Assembly: GCA_020853885.1 (NCBI GenBank)
Contig: JADYXZ010000020.1
Coordinates: 124,001-188,000 of the forward strand
Reading direction: 5' to 3'
Length of the DNA stretch: 64,000 bases
Origin: Bradyrhizobiaceae bacterium
Lineage (GTDB): Bacteria; Pseudomonadota; Alphaproteobacteria; Rhizobiales; Xanthobacteraceae
Both the position numbers and the translations under genes were made by a program. Positions 45,787 to 53,317 of the stretch are shown here, one piece after another. Position 1 is the first letter of the stretch. Every line of letters starts with the position of its first letter. The notes beneath the pieces are model-generated. The model saw only the letters and a program-made list of their open reading frames with translations, ran no database searches and had not been told where the DNA came from.

Positions 45787-46905
45787 CTGCAGGCGCTGAA
45801 GGCGGCGCTCGCGGAACGCGCGCGGGCGGAAGGCTTCGACGCGTTCGGAGTCACGCGCGCCGACGCCATCGAGCGCAAGGCGCCGCACCTGCACGACTGG
45901 ATCGACGCCGGCGCGCACGGCGACATGGACTGGATGGCGCGGACGCGGGAGCGGCGCGCCGATCCGCGCGTACTGTGGCCGGACGTGAAGCGGGTCGTCG
46001 TGCTCGGGCTGAACTACGGGCCGGACGAGAACCCGCTCGCGCTGCTTGAGGCGCGCACGCGCGGCGCGATCTCGGTCTATGCGCGCGGCGACGACTACCA
46101 CGATCTCATCAAGGGCAAGCTCAAGCGCATCGCACAGTGGCTGGTCGCGAAGACCGCGAGCGAGCTCAAGGTCTTCGTCGACACCGCGCCGGTGATGGAG
46201 AAGCCGCTGGCCGAAACCGCCGGGCTCGGCTGGCAGGGCAAGCACACGAACCTTGTCTCGCGCGCGCATGGTTCGTGGCTCTTTCTCGGCGTGCTCTTCA
46301 CCAATCTCGAACTGCCGGAGGACGCGCCGGAGACCGACCATTGCGGCTCCTGCCGCGCCTGCGTCGACACCTGCCCGACGCAGGCGTTTCCGGCGCCGTA
46401 CCGGCTCGATGCGCGGCGCTGCATTTCGTATCTCACGATCGAGCACAAGGGGCCGATCCCGCGCGAGCTGCGCGCGGCGATGGGCAACCGCATCTATGGC
46501 TGCGACGATTGCTTGGCCGTCTGCCCGTGGAACAAGTTCGCGCAGGCGGGACGCGAAGCGAAGCTTGCCGCACGCGCGGAGAACCGCGCGCCGGAGCTGC
46601 GCGAGCTCCTGCCGCTCGACGACGCAGGCTTCCGCGCGCGCTTTGCGAAAAGCCCAATCAAGCGCACAGGCCGCGACCGATTCCTGCGCAACGTCCTGAT
46701 CGCGGCCGGCAACAGCGGCGAGCGGTCGCTTGCCGGCGAGGTCGAGCGCCTACTCGACGACCCCTCGCCGCTCGTGCGGGGTGCGGCGGTGTGGGCACTG
46801 TCGCGATTGCTGGATCGCGCTGACTTTTCATCGCTCGTAAGCACGCACAGGCAGCGCGAGGCCGATCCTGGCGTGACCGAAGAATGGGAAGCGGGCAGCA
46901 CCTAA
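45787..46905 (+). CDS. queG: Epoxyqueuosine reductase QueG (start codon uncertain)
   Basis: Cobalamin- and Fe-S-dependent enzyme for the last step of queuosine formation in tRNA. It has VFVDTAPVMEK with the catalytic Asp, two 4Fe-4S motifs (CGSCRACVDTC and CDDCLAVC) and a C-terminal HEAT-like region (LVRGAAVWALSRLL). The start is a problem: the conserved N-terminus (LKAALAERARAEGFDAFGVT) begins right after the GST stop, and no ATG, GTG or TTG lies in frame between that stop and the motif. I give CTG at 45787 (372 aa). The next in-frame upstream start is GTG at 45655, deep inside the GST gene. Confidence 0.85.
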   Translation: MQALKAALAERARAEGFDAFGVTRADAIERKAPHLHDWIDAGAHGDMDWMARTRERRADPRVLWPDVKRVVVLGLNYGPDENPLALLEARTRGAISVYARGDDYHDLIKGKLKRIAQWLVAKTASELKVFVDTAPVMEKPLAETAGLGWQGKHTNLVSRAHGSWLFLGVLFTNLELPEDAPETDHCGSCRACVDTCPTQAFPAPYRLDARRCISYLTIEHKGPIPRELRAAMGNRIYGCDDCLAVCPWNKFAQAGREAKLAARAENRAPELRELLPLDDAGFRARFAKSPIKRTGRDRFLRNVLIAAGNSGERSLAGEVERLLDDPSPLVRGAAVWALSRLLDRADFSSLVSTHRQREADPGVTEEWEAGST

Positions 46906-46907
46906 TC

Positions 46908-46994
46908 CGCTCATTCCCGCGCAAGCGGGAATCCAGAGCAGCTTGTGCTTTCGATTGCAGCCCCTGGGTCCCCGCTTTCGCGGGGACGAACGGG
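46908..46994. repeat. Composite palindromic repeat, family A (copy 2, inverted)
   Basis: ATTCCCGC-GCAA-GCGGGAAT (46913-46932) and GTCCCCGC-TTTC-GCGGGGAC (46968-46987). As its reverse complement it matches 11260-11347 almost base for base, including the linker. It lies between the convergent queG and hydrolase genes. Confidence 0.85.
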
Positions 46995-46999
46995 CCGTA

Positions 47000-47788
47000 T
47001 TAGCTGCCTTGCGACTCGATCAGCTCTTCGATCGTACGGAGCAGCCGCTCAATGTCCTCCGGGCGCGAGAGGCGGTGGTCGCCGTCCTTCACGAGCGTCA
47101 GCACTACGTCGTCCTGCGCCAGACAGGAGACGAGCTTCATCGCATGGGAATAGGGCACGTCGGGGTCCTGCACGCCCTGCAGCACGCGCACGGGACAGCC
47201 GACCGCGATCGGGCCGTTGAGCAGGAGGTGTTTCCTGCCGTCCTCGATCAGCGCGCGGGTGATCGGATAGGGGTCCTCGCTATAGGCAGAGGGCCGCTGC
47301 CAACTTCCCGTCTCCTCGATCTGCCGCTTTACCTCGGGCGGAAACTGCGCCCACATCAGCGCCTCGGTGAAATCCGGCGCCGGGGCGATCAGCATGAGCC
47401 CCGCGAGCATCGCGTTCGGCGCCGGCCGCTTCGCCAGCGCGCGGGCGAGCAGGAGCGCGATCCAGCCACCCATCGACGAGCCGACGACGATCTGCGGCCC
47501 GCTCGCCTGCGTCTCGAACACCGCGATCGCCTCTTCCAGCCAGCGCGAGATCGTCCCGTCCTCGAAGCGGCCGCCCGACTCGCCGTGGCCGGAATAGTCA
47601 AAGCGGACACAGGCGCGGCCGCCTTTCGCCGCGTGCGCCGCCAGCGCCTCAGCCTTGGTGCCGCGCATGTCGGAATTGAAGCCGCCGAGCCAGAAGATGC
47701 CGGGTGCGGCACCCGCCTGCTTGCGCACGGCAATGCGGCGCGCGCTTGCCCCTGTTCCGACGTCGATCCGGGAAAGTTCATCACCCAT
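47000..47788 (-). CDS. Alpha/beta hydrolase
   Basis: The 262-aa protein has the nucleophile elbow GSSMGGW, the acid in LQGVQDPDVPYSHA and the His in VKDGDHRLSRPED, a complete Ser-Asp-His triad. RFDYSGHGESGGRFEDGT, with an upstream WLGGFNSDMRGTKA, resembles bacterial relatives of the human ABHD10 thioesterase. Substrate unknown. It is divergent from the glycosyltransferase gene with 79 bases between starts. Confidence 0.88.
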   Translation of the reverse strand: MGDELSRIDVGTGASARRIAVRKQAGAAPGIFWLGGFNSDMRGTKAEALAAHAAKGGRACVRFDYSGHGESGGRFEDGTISRWLEEAIAVFETQASGPQIVVGSSMGGWIALLLARALAKRPAPNAMLAGLMLIAPAPDFTEALMWAQFPPEVKRQIEETGSWQRPSAYSEDPYPITRALIEDGRKHLLLNGPIAVGCPVRVLQGVQDPDVPYSHAMKLVSCLAQDDVVLTLVKDGDHRLSRPEDIERLLRTIEELIESQGS

Positions 47789-47867
47789 TGTTGCACGGGG
47801 TTACGACGCGCATTCTCCGCGTGCAACTGCCTTGCCGCCGCCGCAAGTGGCGTCTAGAAGCCCGACC

Positions 47868-49076
47868 GTGCAAACGATTCCCGTCGACGACGCAGCGAAA
47901 CCGCTCACCGTGGTGCAGGTCATTCCCGACCTGCAGGCGGGTGGCGCCGGCATGAGCGTCGTGCAGGTCGCGGAGGCGCTCGTCGAGCACGGCCACCGCG
48001 CGGTGGTCGTGTCCGAAGGCGGCCGCATGGAGAGCGACCTTGAGCGCATCGGGGCGACGTTCGTGCGCCTTCCCGTCGCGTCGAAGAACCCCTCGCAGAT
48101 CGTCATCAATGCGCGGAGGATCGCGGCGATCGCCCGGGAGGAGCACGCCGACCTGCTGCATGCGCAGAGCCGCGCGCCGGCGTGGAGCTGCCTGCTCGCC
48201 GGAAAGCTCGCGTCGATTCCCTATGTCGCGACCTGCGACAATCTCTATCGCGAACAGAACCCGCTGAAACGATTCTACAACAGCGCGATCATGCGCGGCG
48301 CGCGGGTGATCGCACTCGGCAGCGGCCTCGGTCGCATGATCGAGGAACGCTACGGCACGCCGCACGAGAAGATCGCGGTCGTCGATCGCGGCGTCGATCT
48401 CGCGGTGTTCGACCGCGCGCAGGTGAGCGCGGAGCGCATCGAGAAGCTCGCGCGCAACTGGGGGCTGAACGCGGGCGACCGCGTCGTGCTCTTGCCCGGA
48501 CGGCTCACGCGCCGGAAGGGCGCGGACGTCCTCGTCGCCGCGGCGCAGCGGCTGCGGGAGGCGGGCTTGCGCAACTTCGTCTGCGTGCTCGCGGGCGAGG
48601 AGCAGCAGGGTACGCGCTTTGCCTCGGAATTATGGGACCGCGTGCACCAGTCGGAGCTTGCGGACTACGTGCGCGTCGTCGGCCATTGCCGCGACATGCC
48701 GGCCGCCTATGCGCTCGCGGACATCGCCGCGTCGACCGTGCTGCCGCCAGGCGGGCCACAGCGCGCCATGCTGGAAGCCCAAGCCATGGGCACGCCGGTG
48801 GTCGTCTCCGACGCAGGCGGACGCGACGAGATCGTGCTGGCGCCCCCGTTCACGGCGGAGGACCGGGCCTCGGGCCTGCTCTACCCCGCGGGCAACCCTG
48901 TGGAATTGGCGCAGGCGCTGTTCAAGGTGCTGGCCATGGGCGCCCCCGCCCGGGCGGCCATGGGCCGCAACGGCCGGGCCTTCGTCGCCGCCCGCTATTC
49001 GCGGAAGGCGTTTACTGAACGGGTGCTCTCCATTTACGCCGAAGTGGCCACAGCCGGCCGCACCGCCGGTCATTGA
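47868..49076 (+). CDS. Glycosyltransferase family 4 protein
   Basis: GT-B fold enzyme of 402 aa, probably acting on a lipid- or LPS-linked acceptor at the cytoplasmic face. I take GTG at 47868 (VQTIPVDDAAKPLTVVQVIP); the reading frame is open further upstream but opposite the divergent hydrolase gene. Seen are the acceptor loop QAGGAGMSVVQVAEAL, the sugar-nucleotide domain GRLTRRKGADVLVAAAQRL and the GT4 EX7E-type region RAMLEAQAMGTPVVVSDAGGRDEIV. infC follows on the same strand; no functional link is apparent. Confidence 0.88.
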   Translation: MQTIPVDDAAKPLTVVQVIPDLQAGGAGMSVVQVAEALVEHGHRAVVVSEGGRMESDLERIGATFVRLPVASKNPSQIVINARRIAAIAREEHADLLHAQSRAPAWSCLLAGKLASIPYVATCDNLYREQNPLKRFYNSAIMRGARVIALGSGLGRMIEERYGTPHEKIAVVDRGVDLAVFDRAQVSAERIEKLARNWGLNAGDRVVLLPGRLTRRKGADVLVAAAQRLREAGLRNFVCVLAGEEQQGTRFASELWDRVHQSELADYVRVVGHCRDMPAAYALADIAASTVLPPGGPQRAMLEAQAMGTPVVVSDAGGRDEIVLAPPFTAEDRASGLLYPAGNPVELAQALFKVLAMGAPARAAMGRNGRAFVAARYSRKAFTERVLSIYAEVATAGRTAGH

Positions 49077-49153
49077 CTTGCACGGCGTTTCTTTCAATCC
49101 TGCGCCTTCGTTTCGCGGGGCCGGCAGCCCCGCGAAACCGTTCCGCAACTGAA

Positions 49154-49172
49154 AGAGGAGAAGACACCCATT
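49154..49172 (+). promoter_or_regulatory. Ribosome-binding site and ATT start codon of infC
   Basis: AGAGGAG (49154-49160) lies 9 bases before ATT (49170-49172). The first in-frame ATG (49182) is 21 bases from this site, too far. The codons from ATT encode RRPMRA, the conserved IF-3 N-terminus, so ATT is the likely start. Confidence 0.75.
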
Positions 49173-49709
49173 CGCCGTCCGATGAGAGCCGCGCCGCCGG
49201 TCCAGAAAGATGGGCCGCGCGTCAATGAAGAAATCCGCATCCGTGAGGTGCAGCTGATCGACCACGAAGGAAACAATCGCGGCGTGGTCCCGACCCACGA
49301 AGCCATCACCCTCGCCCGGGAGGCCGGTCTCGACCTGGTCGAGATCTCCCCGAACACCAGTCCCCCGGTCGCCAAGATTCTCGACTACGGCAAGTTCAAG
49401 TTTCAGGCGCAGAAGAAAGCCGCCGAAGCACGCAAGAAACAGAAGACCGTCGAGGTCAAAGAGATCAAGCTCCGGCCCGGCATCGACACCCACGACTACG
49501 AAGTAAAAATGCGCTCCATGAAGCGCTTCTTCGAGGAGGGCGACAAGGTGAAGGTCACCTTGCGCTTCCGCGGTCGCGAGATGGCGCACCAGGACCTCGG
49601 CTACAAGCTGTTGCAGCGGGTGCGCGAGGACGTGGCGCCGGTCGCCAAGGTGGAAGCGGAGCCGATGTCGGAAGGCCGCCAGATCGTGATGATCCTGGCG
49701 CCGCGATAG
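49170..49709 (+). CDS. infC: Translation initiation factor IF-3
   Basis: IF-3 binds the 30S subunit, keeps 50S away and checks the start codon. The 179-aa protein starts with ATT and begins (M)[21 protein letters not shown]. The N-domain has [21 protein letters not shown] and [21 protein letters not shown]; the linker is Lys-rich (about 75-95); the C-domain contains [12 protein letters not shown]. The rare start lets IF-3 repress its own translation, as known for E. coli infC. A terminator follows, and the rpmI-rplT genes come 1.3 kb later, after a methyltransferase gene on the other strand. Confidence 0.95.
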   Translation: MRRPMRAAPPVQKDGPRVNEEIRIREVQLIDHEGNNRGVVPTHEAITLAREAGLDLVEISPNTSPPVAKILDYGKFKFQAQKKAAEARKKQKTVEVKEIKLRPGIDTHDYEVKMRSMKRFFEEGDKVKVTLRFRGREMAHQDLGYKLLQRVREDVAPVAKVEAEPMSEGRQIVMILAPR

Positions 49710-49726
49710 AACATCCGATCCCGTGC

Positions 49727-49755
49727 GACGCCGGCTTCGGCCGGCGTCGGCTTTT
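49727..49755 (+). terminator. Terminator after infC
   Basis: GACGCCGGC-TTCG-GCCGGCGTC (49727-49748), a 9-bp stem with a stable UUCG loop, followed by GGCTTTT. Confidence 0.8.
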
Positions 49756-49771
49756 CAGGACTGCCGGATTC

Positions 49772-50752
49772 TCAGCTGGCCGCAGCCAGCTTGCGCTGCT
49801 GCTTGCGCCTTTGCGCCCGCGCCGCCCAGGCAAGGCTGCCAAGCGCGTGGGTGCCGACGGGCCACGGCTTATTGACGCCGCTCACCACGGAAACCAGCTT
49901 CTGGACCCGCCGGCGCGCGATTTCCGCGGGCGGCCGCGAAACGAAAAGGTCGGCATGGAACAGGCCGTCGGATTCGCGGCCGCGCGGGTCGAGCCCGCGC
50001 GCTTCGACGGCTTTGATCGTGGCCTCCATCTCGTCGAAGTTCGCAAACCGGCGCTGCACGAAGGTTGCCGCCTCGAAGCGCTCGGTCTCCAGCCCGAGGG
50101 TCGCGAGCGTTGCCGCGATGTCGTCGTAGGGAAACATGCGCAGCACAAAGGAGGCGACCCAGGCCGGCCGCCCGAGGCGGGCCAGCTTCGTCAGCCGCTT
50201 GAAGGTCTTGCTGGTGACGTAGCCGACGCAGCCGGTGGAGACGACGAGGTCCACGGCGGCCAGCGCGTTCGCCTGTTCCGGGCTCGGGTCGTTCGCTTCG
50301 AGGTCGAGCGGCAGGGCGAGATCCATGGTTCCCGCCTGCTCGCCGTAGCGAACGGCGCTCTCGGAGGGATCGAGGCCGATGACGCGCACGCGCGGGTGCT
50401 TCGGCCATGCCTGGTAGAAGTGCCGGTCGAGCTCCAGCATCGCGTCGCTCGAAAGCGGCTTCATGGCGGGGTCGGTATAGCGCTCGCGCAGGGCGTCGTA
50501 GCGGAGCGCGTATTTCATCAGCGCGCCGTTCAGGCCGTAGGAACAGCCGAGGTCGAGGACGGTGACGGGCTCGTCCTGGGTTTCTGCGCGGGCTCGAATC
50601 AGTTGTTCGAAGACCGGCTGGGCGACGTGGGGGATGATGTAGTCGAGCTGACCAAGTACCCGGAAGTATTCGCGGGGGTCCTTGTCGAGATATATCTGAC
50701 TGAAATCGTACTTAATTTCGTTGAGATCAGAATAGCTTCGCTCAGAACGCAT
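49772..50752 (-). CDS. Class I SAM-dependent methyltransferase, substrate unknown
   Basis: The 326-aa protein has the SAM-binding loop [17 protein letters not shown] near residues 64-80 and [16 protein letters not shown] (motif II) about 60 residues later, in a Rossmann-type core. The N-terminus ([19 protein letters not shown]) and C-terminus (Lys/Arg-rich, ending [12 protein letters not shown]) are peculiar to it. I do not recognise the substrate. It lies opposite to infC and rpmI, splitting what is normally an infC-rpmI-rplT cluster, and shows no obvious composition shift. Confidence 0.8.
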   Translation of the reverse strand: MRSERSYSDLNEIKYDFSQIYLDKDPREYFRVLGQLDYIIPHVAQPVFEQLIRARAETQDEPVTVLDLGCSYGLNGALMKYALRYDALRERYTDPAMKPLSSDAMLELDRHFYQAWPKHPRVRVIGLDPSESAVRYGEQAGTMDLALPLDLEANDPSPEQANALAAVDLVVSTGCVGYVTSKTFKRLTKLARLGRPAWVASFVLRMFPYDDIAATLATLGLETERFEAATFVQRRFANFDEMEATIKAVEARGLDPRGRESDGLFHADLFVSRPPAEIARRRVQKLVSVVSGVNKPWPVGTHALGSLAWAARAQRRKQQRKLAAAS

Positions 50753-50898
50753 GGAAATTCCTCCGGATTGCCGTCCGTCTAATGACTCCGTCAGGCGGGG
50801 TGATCGATTTTTGTGCAGTGCGAAAAATTATACTATCCGAGGCCGGCCGAGACAACCTTCGGCCGCAATCTAATCGGGCAGCAGGGGCGATTCCGCTG

Positions 50899-50927
50899 TT
50901 GAAAATTGTGCGGGCTCGCCCTATCAC
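50899..50927 (+). promoter_or_regulatory. Sigma-70-type promoter for rpmI-rplT
   Basis: TTGAAA (50899-50904), a 17-base spacer, TATCAC (50922-50927). This gives a leader of about 100 nt for rpmI. Confidence 0.6.
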
Positions 50928-50993
50928 CCGCGTTTCTCCGGATGGCCCGGCTCGAAAGGGCATGCCGTGGCGATCCGACCGCTCGAGAAACCC

Positions 50994-51009
50994 GGCCGCA
51001 TATGCGGCC
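50994..51009 (+). repeat. Perfect 16-bp palindrome in the rpmI leader
   Basis: GGCCGCATATGCGGCC, 24 bases before the rpmI ATG. In RNA it could form a short hairpin near the ribosome-binding site AAGGAAG; as DNA it could be an operator. Control by L20 is known in other bacteria but cannot be shown here. Confidence 0.45.
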
Positions 51010-51033
51010 TTCAACATTCAAAGGAAGAGCAAA

Positions 51034-51234
51034 ATGCCCAAGCTGAAGACGAAGTCCGGTGCGAAGAAGCGCTTCAAGCTCTCCGCGTCGGGCAAGGTGA
51101 TCGCCGGACAGGCGGGCAAGCGCCACGGCATGATCAAGCGCACCAACAAGCAGATCCGCAATCTGCGCGGGACGCGAGCCGTCTCGGAATCCGACAGCGT
51201 GGCTGTACGGAAATACTATCTGCCGTACGGCTGA
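51034..51234 (+). CDS. rpmI: 50S ribosomal protein L35
   Basis: The 66-aa basic protein begins [21 protein letters not shown] and contains [20 protein letters not shown], the L35 pattern. The ATG at 51034 is preceded by AAGGAAG. rplT follows after 32 bases, so the two are an operon. Confidence 0.97.
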   Translation: MPKLKTKSGAKKRFKLSASGKVIAGQAGKRHGMIKRTNKQIRNLRGTRAVSESDSVAVRKYYLPYG

Positions 51235-51266
51235 ACCAGACCTGACGCATTCGAGGAGTCCGAGCA

Positions 51267-51623
51267 ATGGCCCGCGTAAAACGCGGCGTGACGTCTCACG
51301 CCAAGCACAAGAAGGTTTTCAAGGCCGCCAAAGGCTTTTACGGCCGGCGCAAGAACACGGTCCGCGCCGCCAAGGCCGCGGTCGACCGCGCCAACCAGTA
51401 CGCCTACCGCGACCGCAAGGTGAAGAAGCGCACGTTCCGCGCGCTCTGGATCCAGCGCATCAACGCGGCGGTCCGCCAGGAAGGGCTGACCTACGGTCGA
51501 TTTATCAACGGCCTCGGCAAGGCCGGGGTCGCGGTCGACCGCAAGGTGCTCGCGGACATCGCGCTGCGCGAACCGCAAGCCTTCAAGGTTCTGGTCGACA
51601 AGGCCCGCGCCGCACTCGTCTGA
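51267..51623 (+). CDS. rplT: 50S ribosomal protein L20
   Basis: Early assembly protein of the 50S subunit and, in other bacteria, a repressor of the infC-rpmI-rplT mRNA. The 118-aa protein begins [23 protein letters not shown] and contains [17 protein letters not shown] and [21 protein letters not shown]. Length is normal. The basic N-terminal tail binds 23S rRNA. Confidence 0.98.
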   Translation: MARVKRGVTSHAKHKKVFKAAKGFYGRRKNTVRAAKAAVDRANQYAYRDRKVKKRTFRALWIQRINAAVRQEGLTYGRFINGLGKAGVAVDRKVLADIALREPQAFKVLVDKARAALV

Positions 51624-51711
51624 GTGTGGCCTGCCGAGGCCGAGCTGGAGCGGGGCGCCCTTGGGCGCCGCGCCGCTCGCGTTCGGGTATAGAAGGGCAA
51701 AGGATTCGACC

Positions 51712-52794
51712 ATGTCCGACCTGAAGAAACTGGAAGCCGAACTCTTGGGGGCCGTCGCCGCCGCCGGCGACGAGGCGGCGCTGGAAGCCGTGCGCGTCGC
51801 CGCGCTCGGCAAGAAGGGCTCGGTATCCGAACTCCTGAAGACGCTGGGCGCAATGACGCCGGTGGAGCGCAAGGAGAAAGGCCCCCTCATCAACGGCCTC
51901 AAGGACAAGGTGACGGAGGCGATCACGGCCAGGCGCGACGCGTTGCGCAAGGCGGCGATGCGCCAGCAGCTTGCCGCTGACACGGTGGACGTCACCTTGC
52001 CGGTGCGGGCGGCACCGGCGGAGCGCGGGCGCATTCATCCGGTGAGCCAGGTGATCGACGAGATCACGGCGATCTTCGCCGACATGGGCTTCGCCGTCGC
52101 CGAAGGGCCGGACATCGAGACCGACTTCTACAATTTTACCGCGCTCAACTTCCCGCCGGATCATCCGGCACGGGACATGCACGATACCTTCTTCTTCAAT
52201 CCGAAGCCCGACGGCGAGCGGCTCCTGCTGCGCACGCACACCTCGCCGGTGCAGATCCGCACGATGCAGGCGCAGAAGCCCCCGATCAAAGTGGTCATCC
52301 CCGGCCGCACCTACCGCTGCGACTCGGACCAGACGCACACGCCGATGTTCCATCAGGTCGAGGGACTCGTGATCGACAAGTCCTCGCACCTCGGCCACCT
52401 GAAATGGATTCTCGCCGAGTTCTGCAAGGCGTTCTTCGAGGTGGACGACGTGAAGATGCGCTTTCGGCCGTCGTTCTTCCCGTTCACCGAGCCGTCGATG
52501 GAAGTGGACATCCAGTGCGACCGCTCAGGCGGCGAGGTGCGCTTCGGCGAGGGCAATGACTGGCTGGAGATTCTCGGCTGCGGGATGGTGCATCCGAACG
52601 TACTCAGGAACGTCGGGCTCGATCCGGACGAGTACCAGGGCTTTGCCTGGGGCATGGGGATCGACCGCATCGCCATGCTGAAATACGGGATGCCGGACCT
52701 GCGCGCGTTCTTCGAAGCGGACGTCCGCTGGCTTCGGCACTACGGCTTCCGGCCGCTCGACTTCCCCACACTTGCGGGCGGACTCAGCATTTGA
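51712..52794 (+). CDS. pheS: Phenylalanine-tRNA ligase subunit alpha
   Basis: Catalytic subunit of the alpha2-beta2 PheRS. I take the ATG at 51712 ([15 protein letters not shown]). The 360-aa protein has the N-terminal coiled coil (1-85), and class II motifs: motif 2 [12 protein letters not shown] with [21 protein letters not shown], and motif 3 [17 protein letters not shown]. It follows rplT after 88 bases. A small membrane protein gene separates it from pheT. Confidence 0.97.
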   Translation: MSDLKKLEAELLGAVAAAGDEAALEAVRVAALGKKGSVSELLKTLGAMTPVERKEKGPLINGLKDKVTEAITARRDALRKAAMRQQLAADTVDVTLPVRAAPAERGRIHPVSQVIDEITAIFADMGFAVAEGPDIETDFYNFTALNFPPDHPARDMHDTFFFNPKPDGERLLLRTHTSPVQIRTMQAQKPPIKVVIPGRTYRCDSDQTHTPMFHQVEGLVIDKSSHLGHLKWILAEFCKAFFEVDDVKMRFRPSFFPFTEPSMEVDIQCDRSGGEVRFGEGNDWLEILGCGMVHPNVLRNVGLDPDEYQGFAWGMGIDRIAMLKYGMPDLRAFFEADVRWLRHYGFRPLDFPTLAGGLSI

Positions 52795-52805
52795 CGGCGA
52801 GCGCC

Positions 52806-53282
52806 ATGAGAAACCGGATCGACGAGACCTTGCACGCCGCCCTCACCCGCAATTGGGAAGAGCGGCTGGCAAAGAACTATCTCGACGCGTTGCAGAAAAG
52901 CGAGGAGTCGGTCCCTGCCTATATCAACGACGTGTTCCAGCGCGTCGATGCGAAGGGCACCGCGCTCGTCACCTATGTGGCGATGATGATCGCGGGGCTC
53001 GGCATCTGTGCGCCGCTGGTGGCCAAGCATCCCTACGAAGAGGCGATCGTGATCGCGCAGATCTCGGCATTCCTGCTGATCGCGATCGGCTGCCTGCGGT
53101 GTCTTTCCGTCTTCGGGCGGCCCGGCGTCGCTCCGGGAGCGAAGGAGACGCTGCAGCAGCTCGAGCGCGAACTCATCATCCGCCAGGAGCTCTACCGCAT
53201 CTGCCATCGCGCCGCGATTATCTTCACACTGACCGCCTTCATCAGCATGCCGGTCATGCTGCTGTGGCAGCCGGAACTCTGA
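52806..53282 (+). CDS. Small membrane protein of unknown function between pheS and pheT
   Basis: The 158-aa product ([19 protein letters not shown]...) has a soluble N-terminal part (about 1-50) and three likely membrane helices: [20 protein letters not shown] (about 54-73), [17 protein letters not shown] (about 83-99) and [19 protein letters not shown] (about 137-155), with a charged loop [16 protein letters not shown] between. I recognise no domain. The ATG at 52806 is preferred; a TTG at 52791 overlaps the pheS stop. It is co-directional with pheS and pheT, so it is probably in their operon, which is unusual. Confidence 0.7.
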   Translation: MRNRIDETLHAALTRNWEERLAKNYLDALQKSEESVPAYINDVFQRVDAKGTALVTYVAMMIAGLGICAPLVAKHPYEEAIVIAQISAFLLIAIGCLRCLSVFGRPGVAPGAKETLQQLERELIIRQELYRICHRAAIIFTLTAFISMPVMLLWQPEL

Positions 53283-53317
53283 ATGAGAACACGACAGACC
53301 GGATTCGGACGGCGCCC

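Noticed and set aside
53283-53317. Longer upstream start for pheT through the small membrane-protein gene
   Set aside because: The open frame before 53318 is a shadow of the upstream gene; [12 protein letters not shown] is the normal PheT start.
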